A DNA stretch of 26,102 bases from SH-MAG3 sp035461245 (GCA_035461245.1 DATHVP010000159.1:1-26102); one strand, 5' to 3'; shown: positions 1 to 7,744, counted from the stretch's first letter. The notes: generated from the sequence alone by a model not told the origin. Made by a program: numbers and translations.

Positions 1-23
1 CGAGCCCGCCACCATCCCCCACC

Positions 24-135
24 GCGCGAGCGAACGCGAGCGCGCCCTATACTCCGCGCGCGAGCAAAGCGAGCGCGCACCCCATACTCCGCGCGAGCAA
101 AGCGAGCGCACCCCGCCGGCGAGCGCAGCGAGCCG
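24..135. repeat. GCGAGC-rich imperfect tandem repeat upstream of ybaB
   Basis: Imperfect units of about 31-35 bp built around GCGAGC-AAA-GCGAGC. Two units (about 21-55 and 56-90) end in the block CCATACTCC or CTATACTCC. A third (91-119) has lost that block, and the array fades into a GCGAGCGCAGCGAGC copy at 119-133. The two intact units carry a TATACT or CATACT hexamer that resembles a -10 box. No ORF of coding character covers the stretch. Short GCGAGC direct repeats of this kind are common between genes of GC-rich bacteria; a function is not evident. Confidence 0.7.
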
Positions 136-163
136 GCACCGGCACCGCCACGCCTCGGAGGTG

Positions 164-169
164 TATATT
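164..169 (+). promoter_or_regulatory. possible -10 element (TATATT) upstream of ybaB
   Basis: TATATT is an AT-rich island in otherwise GC-rich DNA. It lies 11 nt before the upstream ATG at 181 and about 104 nt before the preferred ybaB start at 274. No convincing -35 box sits 17 nt upstream (the sequence there is GGCACC). If it is a real -10 box, the ybaB-recR-mgl cluster would be transcribed from about position 176. Confidence 0.25.
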
Positions 170-273
170 GAGGTGCCCGGATGGCGGAGGGCTCGGGCCT
201 TCTACTTGCAAGCACTGGCGGCGGGACCCATGTTTCGCGCCCTGAAATTCCGGTTGTACCGGCGAGATTGCAG

Positions 274-597
274 ATGACGAATTTTCAGCAGCTTTTCCAG
301 CTCGGGCAGCAGGTTCAGGCCCGTCTCTCCCAGCTCCAGACGGAGCTGGGCAACCGCACCGTCACGACGTCCAGCGGCGGCGGGATGGTCTCGGTCACGG
401 CGGACGGCAAGGGTCGGGTCCGGGAGATCAAGATTGACGCGTCGGTGGTTGACCCGGCGGACGTCGAGATGCTCGAGGACCTGGTGCTGGCGGCGGTGAA
501 CGAGGCCCAGCAGCGGGCGGAGCAGGTCTACGAAGAGGAGATGAAGAAGGTGGCCGGCGGCTTCCCGCTGCCGTTCAACCTTCCCGGATTTCCGTGA
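274..597 (+). CDS. ybaB: YbaB/EbfC family nucleoid-associated protein
   Basis: A protein of 107 aa, the usual size for the YbaB/EbfC family, which forms small dimeric DNA-binding, nucleoid-associated proteins commonly encoded just before recR. It shows the family pattern: an N-terminal helix rich in Gln/Leu, a central GGGMVSVTADGKGRV strand region (conserved G-x-V-x-V-x-x-G-x-G), the segment 'IKIDASVVDPADVEMLEDLV', and a C-terminal helix with Asn, Glu and Ala. The ATG at 274 was chosen over the in-frame ATG at 181 because it gives family length and the typical N-terminus. The 31 extra residues from 181 are Gly/Ser-rich and look non-coding, although a TATATT box just before 181 makes the longer form possible. 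The stop overlaps the recR GTG by four bases. Confidence 0.87.
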   Translation: MTNFQQLFQLGQQVQARLSQLQTELGNRTVTTSSGGGMVSVTADGKGRVREIKIDASVVDPADVEMLEDLVLAAVNEAQQRAEQVYEEEMKKVAGGFPLPFNLPGFP

Positions 598-1178
598 GCG
601 TAATTGACGAGCTGACGCTGGAACTGGCTCGACTCCCCGGTGTCGGCCGCAAGACGGCGCTGCGACTGACATACCACCTGCTGAAGCGACCGCCGGACGA
701 GGTCCGGCGACTGGCCCGCGCCCTGGACGAGGCCGTGGAGCGGGTTCGCCCGTGCTCCCGCTGCGGCAACCTGACGGAGGCGGACCCGTGCGAGCTGTGC
801 AGCAGCCCGCGCCGTGACGCGTCCTGCATCTGCGTGGTGGAGGAGGCGTCGGACATCATGGCCATCGAGCGCACGGGCGAGTATCGGGGGCTGTACCACG
901 TGCTGGGCGGCCGCCTCTCGCCGCTGGAGGGTGTCGGGCCGGAGGAGCTGAACATCGCGCCGCTGCTGCAGCGGCTCCGGGACGGCGCCGAGGAAGTCAT
1001 TGTGGCCACGAACCCGAGTGTGGAAGGCGAGGCCACGGCGTTGTACCTTCAGAGGGTGGTCCAGCCGCTGGGTGTGCGCGTCACGCGGCTGGCCCGGGGC
1101 CTGCCTGTCGGCGGTGACCTGGAGTACGCCGACGGCGTCACCATCGCGCAGGCGTTCGCCGGCCGGCGCGAGCTGTAG
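594..1178 (+). CDS. recR: Recombination mediator protein RecR
   Basis: A protein of 194 aa, normal for RecR, which acts with RecF/RecO to load RecA at single-strand gaps. An N-terminal helix-hairpin-helix (LARLPGVGRKTALRL, about residues 11-25) is followed by a four-cysteine zinc finger (C54, C57, C66, C69). A Toprim domain follows from about residue 78, with VVEEASD and the conserved YHVLGGRLSPLEG stretch. The GTG start at 594 overlaps the ybaB stop (GTGA), which implies translational coupling in the classic ybaB-recR pair. dnaX, the frequent upstream partner, would lie outside the window if present. Confidence 0.95.
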   Translation: MSVIDELTLELARLPGVGRKTALRLTYHLLKRPPDEVRRLARALDEAVERVRPCSRCGNLTEADPCELCSSPRRDASCICVVEEASDIMAIERTGEYRGLYHVLGGRLSPLEGVGPEELNIAPLLQRLRDGAEEVIVATNPSVEGEATALYLQRVVQPLGVRVTRLARGLPVGGDLEYADGVTIAQAFAGRREL

Positions 1179-1219
1179 CAGGCGCCATCGCACCTGGCGG
1201 CGCGCGCAAGGCGGCGGGC

Positions 1220-1271
1220 ACCGGCAGCGCACATGGGCAGCGCACACCGGCAGCGTTCATGGGCGGCGCAC
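1220..1271 (+). repeat. Two-copy 26-bp tandem repeat downstream of recR
   Basis: Two adjacent 26-bp units (1220-1245 and 1246-1271) match at about 23 of 26 positions. Both start ACCGGCAGCG and end in a GGGC(A/G)GCGCAC block. They occupy the 139-bp gap between recR and the next gene. No function can be read from the sequence. Confidence 0.7.
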
Positions 1272-1317
1272 GACACGCGGGAAGCAGCGACCAGTACACG
1301 TCACGGGAAGCAGGGCA

Positions 1318-1650
1318 ATGCGACGGAGCAGCATACTCAGGACAGCGGGTTACATCCTCGTGAGCGTCGGCGCTGCCGCGGCGGTGGGTGCCGTCGTGGT
1401 CCGGGACCAGATGGCCCGGCACCAGCGCAACCTGTTCAGTCGCCAGGCGCTGAAGCGCTTCGCGGCCCTGGGCTACCTGTCGGGCATGCCGGCCTCCGTG
1501 GAGCTGGTGCAGCTGCTGCGCGATTTCGTGGCGTGGGAGCCGAACACCATCCTGCGACGTCGTGCGGCCCAGATCGTCGGCCGCATGGAGCGCCAGCTCG
1601 GCGACGCGCCGCCTCCCACCGCCGACGTGCCCGCGGGCCTGGCCGGATGA
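1318..1650 (+). CDS. Small single-pass membrane protein of unknown function
   Basis: A protein of 110 aa starting at the ATG at 1318, preceded by a purine-rich GGGAAGCAGGG. The N-terminus (MRRSSILRTAGYI) is basic and leads into one hydrophobic segment at about residues 10-28 (ILVSVGAAAAVGAVVV). The rest is a soluble, mostly helical, Arg/Leu-rich region predicted to be cytosolic, with a Pro-rich tail. No family was recognised. Its stop overlaps the ATG of the roadblock gene (ATGA at 1647-1650), so it is probably translated together with mglB and mglA. Membrane association of that polarity module is a possible role, but this is inference only. Confidence 0.75.
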   Translation: MRRSSILRTAGYILVSVGAAAAVGAVVVRDQMARHQRNLFSRQALKRFAALGYLSGMPASVELVQLLRDFVAWEPNTILRRRAAQIVGRMERQLGDAPPPTADVPAGLAG

Positions 1651-2147
1651 CACTTTCGTCCGGCAACATCGGGCTCCTCGGCTCCGACGACGTCCGCGCG
1701 TTCGAGGAACTCCTCACCGGCTTCGTCACCGACACCCGTGCCGCCACCGTTCTGCTGGTGGACCGGGCCGGCCGGATGCTGGCCTCCGCCGGCGATGTCG
1801 GCGAACTCGACGGCACGACCTTCGCCTCCCTTGCCGCTGCCGGCTTCTCCGCCAGCAGTCAGCTCGCCGTGCTGCTGGGCGAGGACGAATTTTCGTCCCT
1901 CTACCATCACGGCCTGAATCGGTCCATGTTTCTCGCCGATGTTGCCGGGACGGCGGTACTGGCGGTGCTGTTCGACGGGCGCACGACGCTGGGCATGGTT
2001 CGTATCCGGTCGAAGCTGCTGGTCCCGGCGCTGGCCCAGCGGTTTGCCCGGCTGGCGGCGGACGGGCCGTCAGGTCAGGTGACGCACATGGCGGCGGAAT
2101 GGGCGGAAGAGGCCGAGTCGGAGATCGACCGGCTGTTCAACGGATAG
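1647..2147 (+). CDS. mglB: Roadblock/LC7 domain protein, MglB-like GTPase-activating partner
   Basis: A protein of 166 aa. The ATG at 1647 overlaps the previous stop. The alternating strand/helix pattern is that of roadblock/LC7 proteins: a helix at about 15-30 (RAFEELLTGFVTD), the strand VLLVDRAGRMLASAG, a central helix with FASLAAAGFSASSQLA, and the paired strands FLADVAGTAVLAVLFD and GMVRIRS. A charged C-terminal helix follows. In the MglA/MglB system MglB is a homodimer that stimulates GTP hydrolysis by MglA and helps set cell polarity. The assignment rests on the fold pattern plus the mglA gene 18 bp downstream; the paralogue type is less certain than the fold. Confidence 0.85.
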   Translation: MTLSSGNIGLLGSDDVRAFEELLTGFVTDTRAATVLLVDRAGRMLASAGDVGELDGTTFASLAAAGFSASSQLAVLLGEDEFSSLYHHGLNRSMFLADVAGTAVLAVLFDGRTTLGMVRIRSKLLVPALAQRFARLAADGPSGQVTHMAAEWAEEAESEIDRLFNG

Positions 2148-2165
2148 GGCGGGGGCGCTTCAACG

Positions 2166-2744
2166 ATGTCGATGATCAACTACGCGAGCCGCGAGATCAA
2201 TTGCAAGCTCGTGTATTACGGACCGGGGCTGGGCGGCAAGACCACCAACCTCGAGTACGTCTACAACAAGGTCAACCCGGAGACGCGCGGCAAGCTCATC
2301 TCCCTGGCGACGGAGCAGGAGCGCACCCTCTTTTTCGACTTCCTGCCCGTGGACCTGGGCAGCATCCGCGGCTTCAAGACGCGGTTCCATCTCTACACCG
2401 TGCCCGGCCAGGTCTACTACAACGCGTCACGCCGCCTCATCCTCAAGGGCGTGGACGGCCTCGTGTTCGTCGCCGATTCCCAGGCCGAGCGCATGGACGC
2501 CAACATCGCCGCGCTGGAGAACCTGTACGAGAACCTGTCCGACTACGGTTACGACCCTGCCGAGCTGCCCGTGGTCCTGCAGTGGAACAAGCGGGACCTG
2601 CCCAGCGCCGTGCCGGTGGATGAGCTGCGTCGCCAGCTGAACCCCATGGGGCTGCAGGAGTATGAGGCCGTGGCCGTCAACGGCGTCGGCGTGTTCGACA
2701 CGCTCAAGGCCGTCAGCAAGCTCGTCCTCAGGTCCCTCAGCTGA
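2166..2744 (+). CDS. mglA: Ras-like polarity GTPase MglA
   Basis: A protein of 192 aa opening with MSMINYASREINCKLVYYGP, the hallmark MglA N-terminus. The P-loop is G19-PGLGGKT-T27. The Walker B region reads TVPGQ, with Thr78 in place of the Asp of ordinary Ras-type DxxGQ motifs. This substitution and the numbering match Myxococcus MglA. Gln82 is present and NKRD (N141-D144) gives guanine specificity. MglA-GTP marks a cell pole and recruits motility or polarity machinery. The ATG at 2166 was preferred over the ATG at 2172 because the family begins MS(F/M)INYA. The purine-rich GGGCGGGGG at about 2148-2156 can serve as ribosome binding site. Confidence 0.95.
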   Translation: MSMINYASREINCKLVYYGPGLGGKTTNLEYVYNKVNPETRGKLISLATEQERTLFFDFLPVDLGSIRGFKTRFHLYTVPGQVYYNASRRLILKGVDGLVFVADSQAERMDANIAALENLYENLSDYGYDPAELPVVLQWNKRDLPSAVPVDELRRQLNPMGLQEYEAVAVNGVGVFDTLKAVSKLVLRSLS

Positions 2745-2765
2745 CGCCACGGAGCCAACCGCACC

Positions 2766-3422
2766 ATGGCGCTCTTCGAGTGGAGATCACTGCCCAACGC
2801 CATCACCGTGGGACGCATCGTCCTGGCACCGGTGGTGGGCCTGCTCCTCTTCGTGCCGACCTTCACTGCGCGGTTCCTGGCGTGGGTGCTGTTCCTCGTC
2901 GCCGCGTTCTCCGACCTCTGGGACGGGCACCTGGCCCGCAAGTACGGCTGGATCTCCGATTTCGGGAAGTTCGTGGATCCCATCGCCGACAAGCTGCTGC
3001 TGGCGACGACGTTCATCCCGTTCTACATCCTGTCCCATCGCGCTGACCCGCACGGCCACCTCATCGCCGTCGGCGCCATGCCCATGTGGATCCTCGCCGT
3101 CATCTTCGGCCGCGAGATCCTCATCACCGTCATCCGCTCCATCGCCGCGAAACAGGGCACCGTCATCCCCGCCGGCAGCAGCGGCAAGCTCAAGGCGGTC
3201 TTCCAGAACATCTTCGTCGGCACCGCCATCGCCTGGCTGGCCATCAACAGCATGGCGCTGACCCGCGGCTGGGACACGCAGGCCTGGGAGTACTGGAAGC
3301 TGTTCCATGCCTTCGTGTTCCTGACGTCACTGGGCATCGCCATCTTCCTGACGGTCTATTCGCTGGTCGTCTACCTCTGGCAGTGGCGCCGGCTGATGGG
3401 TGGACCGCCGGACCCCCCTTGA
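2766..3422 (+). CDS. pgsA: CDP-diacylglycerol-glycerol-3-phosphate 3-phosphatidyltransferase
   Basis: A protein of 218 aa, slightly longer than typical PgsA. It contains the full CDP-alcohol phosphatidyltransferase signature D50-x2-DG-x2-AR-x8-G-x3-D71-x3-D75 (SDLWDGHLARKY, then DFGKFVDPIADK), whose aspartates bind metal and the CDP moiety. Hydrophobic segments surround the motif, at about 13-31, 37-50, 75-90, 100-118 and 185-208, as expected for an integral membrane enzyme. It makes phosphatidylglycerol phosphate from CDP-diacylglycerol and glycerol-3-phosphate. The stop overlaps the TTG start of cinA. A related CDP-alcohol transferase with another acceptor cannot be excluded, but pgsA next to cinA is a common pairing. 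Confidence 0.9.
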   Translation: MALFEWRSLPNAITVGRIVLAPVVGLLLFVPTFTARFLAWVLFLVAAFSDLWDGHLARKYGWISDFGKFVDPIADKLLLATTFIPFYILSHRADPHGHLIAVGAMPMWILAVIFGREILITVIRSIAAKQGTVIPAGSSGKLKAVFQNIFVGTAIAWLAINSMALTRGWDTQAWEYWKLFHAFVFLTSLGIAIFLTVYSLVVYLWQWRRLMGGPPDPP

Positions 3423-4726
3423 CCACCCGGCCCGCCGGCCCGGGCGCGGCCGTCGAGATCCTCGCCATCGGCGATGAACTGCTCCTCGGCGCGACCGTGG
3501 ACACCAACTCCGCGTGGATCGCCCGGCGGCTGGCGGCGGAGGGCATCGTCGTAGTACGCAAGACCACTGTCGGCGACGACGTCGCCCTCATCACGCAGGC
3601 GCTGGACGACGCCCTGCGTCGCACCGGCACCGTCCTCTGCACCGGCGGCCTCGGCCCGACCCCCGACGACCTGACCCGTCATGCCGTGGCCGCGCAGTAC
3701 GGACGCCGCATCGTCGTGGATGAGGCGTGGGTGCAGATACTGCGCGAGCGCCATGCTGCCCGCGGCATGGAGATGCCCGCCATCAACCGCGTGCAGGGCG
3801 AGCACCCCGAGGGCGCGCGCCTGCTTCACAACGCCCGCGGCACTGCGCCCGGCATCGTCGTGCACGATGACGCCATCGGCACGACCATCCTGCTCCCCGG
3901 CGTGCCCCACGAGATGCGCGGTCTCATGGAGGACGACGTGGTGCCACTCCTCCGGGAACGGCTCCAGCCGACGAGTCGCCTGGTCTCCCGGCTGCTCCGC
4001 ACCGCCGGCCTCAGCGAGGCGCTGCTGGCGGAGCGGGTGGCGGATATCGCCGCGGGCGTGACGGCGCCGCTGTCGCTGGCGTACCTGCCGCATGTCACCG
4101 GCGTGGACCTCCGCGTCACCGCGCCGGCCACCCATGAGGCGGACGCTGTCGCGCTGCAGGACTTCCTCCGCCAGCGCCTCGCCGCCGACGTCTACGCCGC
4201 CGACGAGACCGACCTGGCGGACGTCGTGGGCGGCATGCTGAAGGAACGCGGCCTGACCGTGGCGCTGGCGGAGAGCTGCACTGGCGGCCTGCTCGCGAAG
4301 CGGCTCACCGACGGCGCCGGCGCGTCGGCCTACCTGCATGCCGGCTTCGTCACCTATGCCAACGACGCGAAGCGGGACCAACTCGGCGTGCCGGCAGAGA
4401 CGCTGGCCCTCCACGGCGCCGTCAGCGAGTTGTGCGCCCGGCAGATGGCGGAGGGTGCCCGGCAGGTCGCGAGCGCCGACGTCGCCATCTCCATCACCGG
4501 CGTGGCCGGCCCTGGCGGCGGCTCCGAGGAGAAGCCCGTGGGCACCGTCTGGATAGCCGTGGCGCTGCCGGCAGGCACCCATGCCCGCCTGTTCCGTTTC
4601 AGCGGCGACCGCGGCATCGTCCGGGACCGCAGCGCGCAGGCGGCGCTGGACATGCTCCGCCGCCGCCTGTCCGATGACGCTGACCAGCCCGGCGCGTCGC
4701 AGCGGGCAACGCCGGACGCCGGGTGA
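3419..4726 (+). CDS. cinA: CinA-like protein with molybdopterin-binding and nicotinamide-nucleotide amidase domains
   Basis: A protein of about 435 aa with two domains. The N-terminal MoCF-like domain has EILAIGDELLLGATVDTNS and TGGLGPTPDDLT; this COG1058-type domain is linked to pyrophosphatase activity in related proteins. The C-terminal CinA/PncC domain has ALAESCTGGLLAKRL, GFVTYAN and ITGVAGPGGGS, and deamidates NMN in pyridine nucleotide salvage. The start is taken as TTG at 3419 (TTGA overlap with the pgsA stop). The first recognisable motif begins only about 10 residues later, and no ATG or GTG lies nearby in frame. The reading frame stays open upstream through pgsA, but that part is antisense-like shadow and not family sequence. 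Confidence 0.92.
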   Translation: MTTRPAGPGAAVEILAIGDELLLGATVDTNSAWIARRLAAEGIVVVRKTTVGDDVALITQALDDALRRTGTVLCTGGLGPTPDDLTRHAVAAQYGRRIVVDEAWVQILRERHAARGMEMPAINRVQGEHPEGARLLHNARGTAPGIVVHDDAIGTTILLPGVPHEMRGLMEDDVVPLLRERLQPTSRLVSRLLRTAGLSEALLAERVADIAAGVTAPLSLAYLPHVTGVDLRVTAPATHEADAVALQDFLRQRLAADVYAADETDLADVVGGMLKERGLTVALAESCTGGLLAKRLTDGAGASAYLHAGFVTYANDAKRDQLGVPAETLALHGAVSELCARQMAEGARQVASADVAISITGVAGPGGGSEEKPVGTVWIAVALPAGTHARLFRFSGDRGIVRDRSAQAALDMLRRRLSDDADQPGASQRATPDAG

Positions 4727-5571
4727 TGCCGCAGCCCGTACGTCGCAGCGAGGGCAGCATGACCGGTGTGGGCGGGCTGCGCCTCGTCTACCGGACCCAT
4801 GAACCGCAGTCGCCCCGGGCCGCGCTCATGGTCGTCCACGGGCTGGGCGACCACGCCGGCCGGTACGCCGAGTTCGCCGACCGCATGGCCGTGTCGGGCA
4901 TCTCCACCTACGCCCTGGACCTGCGCGGCCATGGCCGGTCCGAGGGGCGGCGCGGCCACGTGCCGTCCTTCGATGTGTACCTTCAGGAGCTGGACCGCTT
5001 CCGCCGGGAGGTGGAGGGGCTGGTGCCGCGGCCGGCGCCGCTCTTCCTGCTGGGCCAGTCCATGGGCGGCCTCATCGCCCTGCGCTACATGGAGGAATAC
5101 AGCGGCCATGTCAGGGGCGCCGTCATCGCGTCGCCGTGGCTGGCCACGGCCATGCCCGTGCCCCGCTGGAAGACGCTGCTGGCGCCACTGCTGGCGAAGG
5201 TCCTGCCCGCGGCGCCGTTCCGCCATGGGCTGGATCCGGAGGACCTGTCCCGGGACCCGGCCGTCGTTGCCGCCTGGCGGGACGATCCGCTGGTCCAGCC
5301 GTATGTCACGCCGCGCACGTTCATGGAGGTGTCTCACGCCATGGGCATGGCCCTCCAGCGCAGCGACCGCATCAGCGCGCCCATCCTCTTCATCATGGGC
5401 GACGCCGACCCCGTGGTCGATACCGGGCGCACGCTCGGCTTCGCGAAATCCCTCAAGGGCCCCGACATCACCATCCGCGTGCTGCCCGGCCACCTCCATG
5501 AACTGCTGCTGGAACTGGACCGTGTCCGGATCCACCAGGAGGTCCGGGACTGGATCATGGCGCGGGTGTAG
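4726..5571 (+). CDS. Alpha/beta hydrolase, monoacylglycerol lipase/lysophospholipase type (serine aminopeptidase S33 fold)
   Basis: A protein of about 281 aa. The N-terminal EGSMTGVGGLRLVYRTHEP and the oxyanion-loop region VVHGLGDHAGRYAEFADRM are typical of monoglyceride lipases. The nucleophile elbow is GQSMGG and the acid is in GDADPVVD. The histidine is in PGHLHELLLELDR, which corresponds to the G-x-x-H-E motif near the C-terminus. The enzyme probably releases fatty acids from monoacylglycerol or lysophospholipid. The start is ambiguous: ATG 4726 (TGATG with the cinA stop), GTG 4723, or ATG 4759 with GAGGG just before it. The first was kept because family similarity begins before residue 12. 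No signal peptide is visible. Confidence 0.88.
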   Translation: MPQPVRRSEGSMTGVGGLRLVYRTHEPQSPRAALMVVHGLGDHAGRYAEFADRMAVSGISTYALDLRGHGRSEGRRGHVPSFDVYLQELDRFRREVEGLVPRPAPLFLLGQSMGGLIALRYMEEYSGHVRGAVIASPWLATAMPVPRWKTLLAPLLAKVLPAAPFRHGLDPEDLSRDPAVVAAWRDDPLVQPYVTPRTFMEVSHAMGMALQRSDRISAPILFIMGDADPVVDTGRTLGFAKSLKGPDITIRVLPGHLHELLLELDRVRIHQEVRDWIMARV

Positions 5572-5679
5572 GCGCTTGCCGCCCCCACGCAAACCCGCCA
5601 AGTTGGCAGCGGTCCGTGGTCCCGGCCTTGCACCCCGCCGGGCAGGCACGGAATTGACCGTTAAAACGTGATTGCTGAC

Positions 5680-6306
5680 ATGGCTGAACAGGACCGCATT
5701 TCCCCCGACGAGATATCACAGCGCGAGCCCGTCGAGGAGGGCGCCGTGGCCGATGGCGACGCCCAGCTCGACCAGGAGCCGCCCAACGTGACGGAGGCCG
5801 AGCCGCCGCCCGCGGCCGAAGAGGCCGACGCCGAGGCGCAGCAGATCGAGAGCGACTTCTCCTCGCTGCGCCGGGAGCTGTCCGCGGCGTCGGACCGCTA
5901 CCTCCGTCTGGCGGCGGAGTTCGACAACTACCGCAAGCGCATCGAGCGGGAGCGCACGGAGGCGTGGGGCAGGGCCCAGGCCGACCTCGCCGGTCGTCTG
6001 CTGGACACGCTGGACGACCTGGAGCGTTTCCGGCAGCACTCGGCCGGCGCCACCGTGGACTCGCTCGTGCAGGGTGTGCAGATGGTGGAGAAGAAGCTGC
6101 GCCAGTCGCTGGCGGCCGCCGGCCTCGAGGACGTGGACGCCGAGGGTGCCGTGTTCGACCCCAACACCATGGAGGCCGTGGCCATGCTCGGCACCGATTC
6201 CCGGGATGAGGACGACGTGGTCGCCGACGTGTTCCAGCGGGGCTACTCCTTCAAGGGCACGCTGCTGCGCCCTGCGCGCGTTCGGGTGAAGAAGCACGGC
6301 GCCTGA
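5680..6306 (+). CDS. grpE: Nucleotide exchange factor GrpE
   Basis: About 208 aa. The first 55 residues are acidic and low in complexity (Glu, Ala, Pro). A long coiled-coil helix follows, with AEFDNYRKRIERER, the GrpE signature. The C-terminal beta domain has VFDPNTMEAVAM, VADVFQRGYSFKGTLLRPARV. GrpE releases ADP from DnaK. The ATG at 5680 was preferred over GTG 5668; neither has a clear Shine-Dalgarno sequence. A TTGACC hexamer at 5654-5659 is the only promoter-like element nearby, and no CIRCE operator is seen. dnaJ follows after one base. dnaK is not in the window. Confidence 0.95.
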   Translation: MAEQDRISPDEISQREPVEEGAVADGDAQLDQEPPNVTEAEPPPAAEEADAEAQQIESDFSSLRRELSAASDRYLRLAAEFDNYRKRIERERTEAWGRAQADLAGRLLDTLDDLERFRQHSAGATVDSLVQGVQMVEKKLRQSLAAAGLEDVDAEGAVFDPNTMEAVAMLGTDSRDEDDVVADVFQRGYSFKGTLLRPARVRVKKHGA

Positions 6307-6307
6307 C

Positions 6308-7456
6308 ATGCCCGCTGCCGCGAAGGACTACTACCGCACGCTGGGCGTGCCCGAGACTGCCACGGCCGCCGACATCAAGAAGGCGTACCGCAAGCTCGCC
6401 AAGCAGTACCACCCTGACGCCAATGCCAACGACCCGCAGGCCGCCGAGCGGTTCAAGGAGGTCGGCGAGGCGTATTCGGTGCTGTCGGACGAGGGGAAGC
6501 GGAAGCAGTACGACACCATGCGTCGCAGCCCGTTCGGCGGGTATGGCGGCGCACCCGGTGGCTTCCGGCCTGGCGCCGGTACGGGCACTGCCGCCGGCGC
6601 CGGCGGCCCGGGAGCCGGTGGACCTGGCGCCGGTTTCTCCTTCGAGGACCTGGGCGACCTGGGCGGCTTCGGCGACATCTTCAGTTCCATCTTCGACCGC
6701 GGCGGCAAGCGCAGGCAGCAGCGGACCCGGAGCGAGAAGGGGCGGGACGTCGAGTACATCGTCGAGATCGGCTTCATGACCGCCGCCCGGGGCGGCCGCG
6801 TGACCATCGCCGTGCCCATGACGGACGACTGCGCGGTGTGCAATGCCACCGGCGCCGCGCCCGGCGCCCGGCTGCAGAGTTGTGGCGAGTGCGGCGGCAC
6901 GGGCACCGTCCAGTTCGGCCAGGGCGGCTTCGCCGTCAGCCGGCCGTGCCCCGCCTGTCTCGGCCGCGGCCAGGTCCCGTCGGTCCCGTGCAGCGCGTGC
7001 GGCGGCTCCGGGCAGGTCAGGGAAGAGCGCAGGATCGCCATCACCGTGCCCGCGGGCGTGGACACGGGCTCGAAACTGCGGCTGTCCGGTCAGGGCGAGA
7101 AGGGCAGTGCCGGCTCACCCGCCGGCGACCTGCTCGTCACGTTCAAGGTCCAGCCGGACCGGTTCTTCCGCCGCGACGGGCTGGACATCCACTGCACGGT
7201 GCCCATCAACGTGGCGCAGGCCGCACTGGGCTCGCGTATCCGGGTGCGCACCGTGGACGGCAGGAAGGTCGCCCTGCGCATCCCGCCCGGCACCCAGAGC
7301 GGCACCAGGTTCCGTATCGCCGGCCAGGGTATCGAGAAGGGCGCCAACCGCGGTGACCAGTACGTGCAGGTGAAGGTGGAAGTGCCCGAACAGCTCTCGG
7401 ACGAGCAGCAGGACCTGCTGCGCGCGTTCGCCGAGTCTGCCGAACTCAGGTATTGA
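6308..7456 (+). CDS. dnaJ: Chaperone protein DnaJ
   Basis: A protein of 382 aa with complete type-I DnaJ architecture. The J domain is at residues 6-70 with HPD at 35-37. A Gly/Phe-rich linker at about 75-125 is unusually rich in Gly, Ala and Pro. The zinc-binding region has four repeats, CAVCNATG, CGECGGTG, CPACLGRG and CSACGGSG; the first departs from the CxxCxGxG consensus at one glycine but keeps all cysteines. The C-terminal substrate-binding domains follow, with 'VPAGVDTGSKLRLSGQGE' and 'IPPGTQSGTRFRIAGQG'. It delivers clients to DnaK and stimulates its ATPase. It is transcribed with grpE and overlaps no neighbour. Confidence 0.96.
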   Translation: MPAAAKDYYRTLGVPETATAADIKKAYRKLAKQYHPDANANDPQAAERFKEVGEAYSVLSDEGKRKQYDTMRRSPFGGYGGAPGGFRPGAGTGTAAGAGGPGAGGPGAGFSFEDLGDLGGFGDIFSSIFDRGGKRRQQRTRSEKGRDVEYIVEIGFMTAARGGRVTIAVPMTDDCAVCNATGAAPGARLQSCGECGGTGTVQFGQGGFAVSRPCPACLGRGQVPSVPCSACGGSGQVREERRIAITVPAGVDTGSKLRLSGQGEKGSAGSPAGDLLVTFKVQPDRFFRRDGLDIHCTVPINVAQAALGSRIRVRTVDGRKVALRIPPGTQSGTRFRIAGQGIEKGANRGDQYVQVKVEVPEQLSDEQQDLLRAFAESAELRY

Positions 7457-7470
7457 GGTGTGAGGTCATC

Positions 7471-7701
7471 ATGAGGACGTTTCAGGATAGAAACTTTCTG
7501 GTCTGGGAAGTTTACCCGTCCGGCGGGCGCCACGGCTTCTCCGACAACCCGCACCTCATCTTCCACTGCCTCACGCAGCGGGACATCCGTTCCCGCTACA
7601 TGGAAACGGCTGGCGACGAGGCACGCGCCGAGCGCGTCATTCTCGACGCCTCGCCCGCTGAACTGCTGAACATGCTGGACACCGCCCGCGAGATCCCATG
7701 A
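7471..7701 (+). CDS. Small conserved-looking protein of unknown function after dnaJ
   Basis: A protein of 76 aa starting at ATG 7471, with GAGG at 7463-7466 as ribosome binding site. An in-frame TTG at 7453 would add six residues. The protein is soluble, with no signal or membrane segment. It starts with MRTFQDRNFLVWEVYPSGGR, suggesting a beta strand pair, and continues with HLIFHCLTQRD. It ends in an amphipathic helix (DASPAELLNMLDTAREI). It directly follows dnaJ and lies just before the hairpin at 7709, so it is probably the last gene of the grpE-dnaJ unit. No family was recognised. The strand/helix pattern would suit a small adaptor or stress-related protein, but function is unknown. Confidence 0.75.
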   Translation: MRTFQDRNFLVWEVYPSGGRHGFSDNPHLIFHCLTQRDIRSRYMETAGDEARAERVILDASPAELLNMLDTAREIP

Positions 7702-7708
7702 AGGGACC

Positions 7709-7744
7709 GGGAACGGGAACGCTTACGTAAACGTTCCCGTTCCC
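7709..7744. terminator. Hairpin between convergent genes, probable bidirectional terminator
   Basis: A perfect 13-bp inverted repeat: GGGAACGGGAACG at 7709-7721 pairs with CGTTCCCGTTCCC at 7732-7744. The 10-nt centre CTTACGTAAA can itself pair TTAC with GTAA. It lies exactly between the plus-strand gene ending at 7701 and the minus-strand mnmA ending at 7752, so it can serve both. The downstream plus strand is only moderately T-rich (GTGATTCTTAT). Confidence 0.8.

Noticed and set aside
3086..3418. N-terminal extension of CinA through pgsA
   Set aside because: PgsA carries its full signature in another frame, and CinA similarity begins just after the TTG at 3419.
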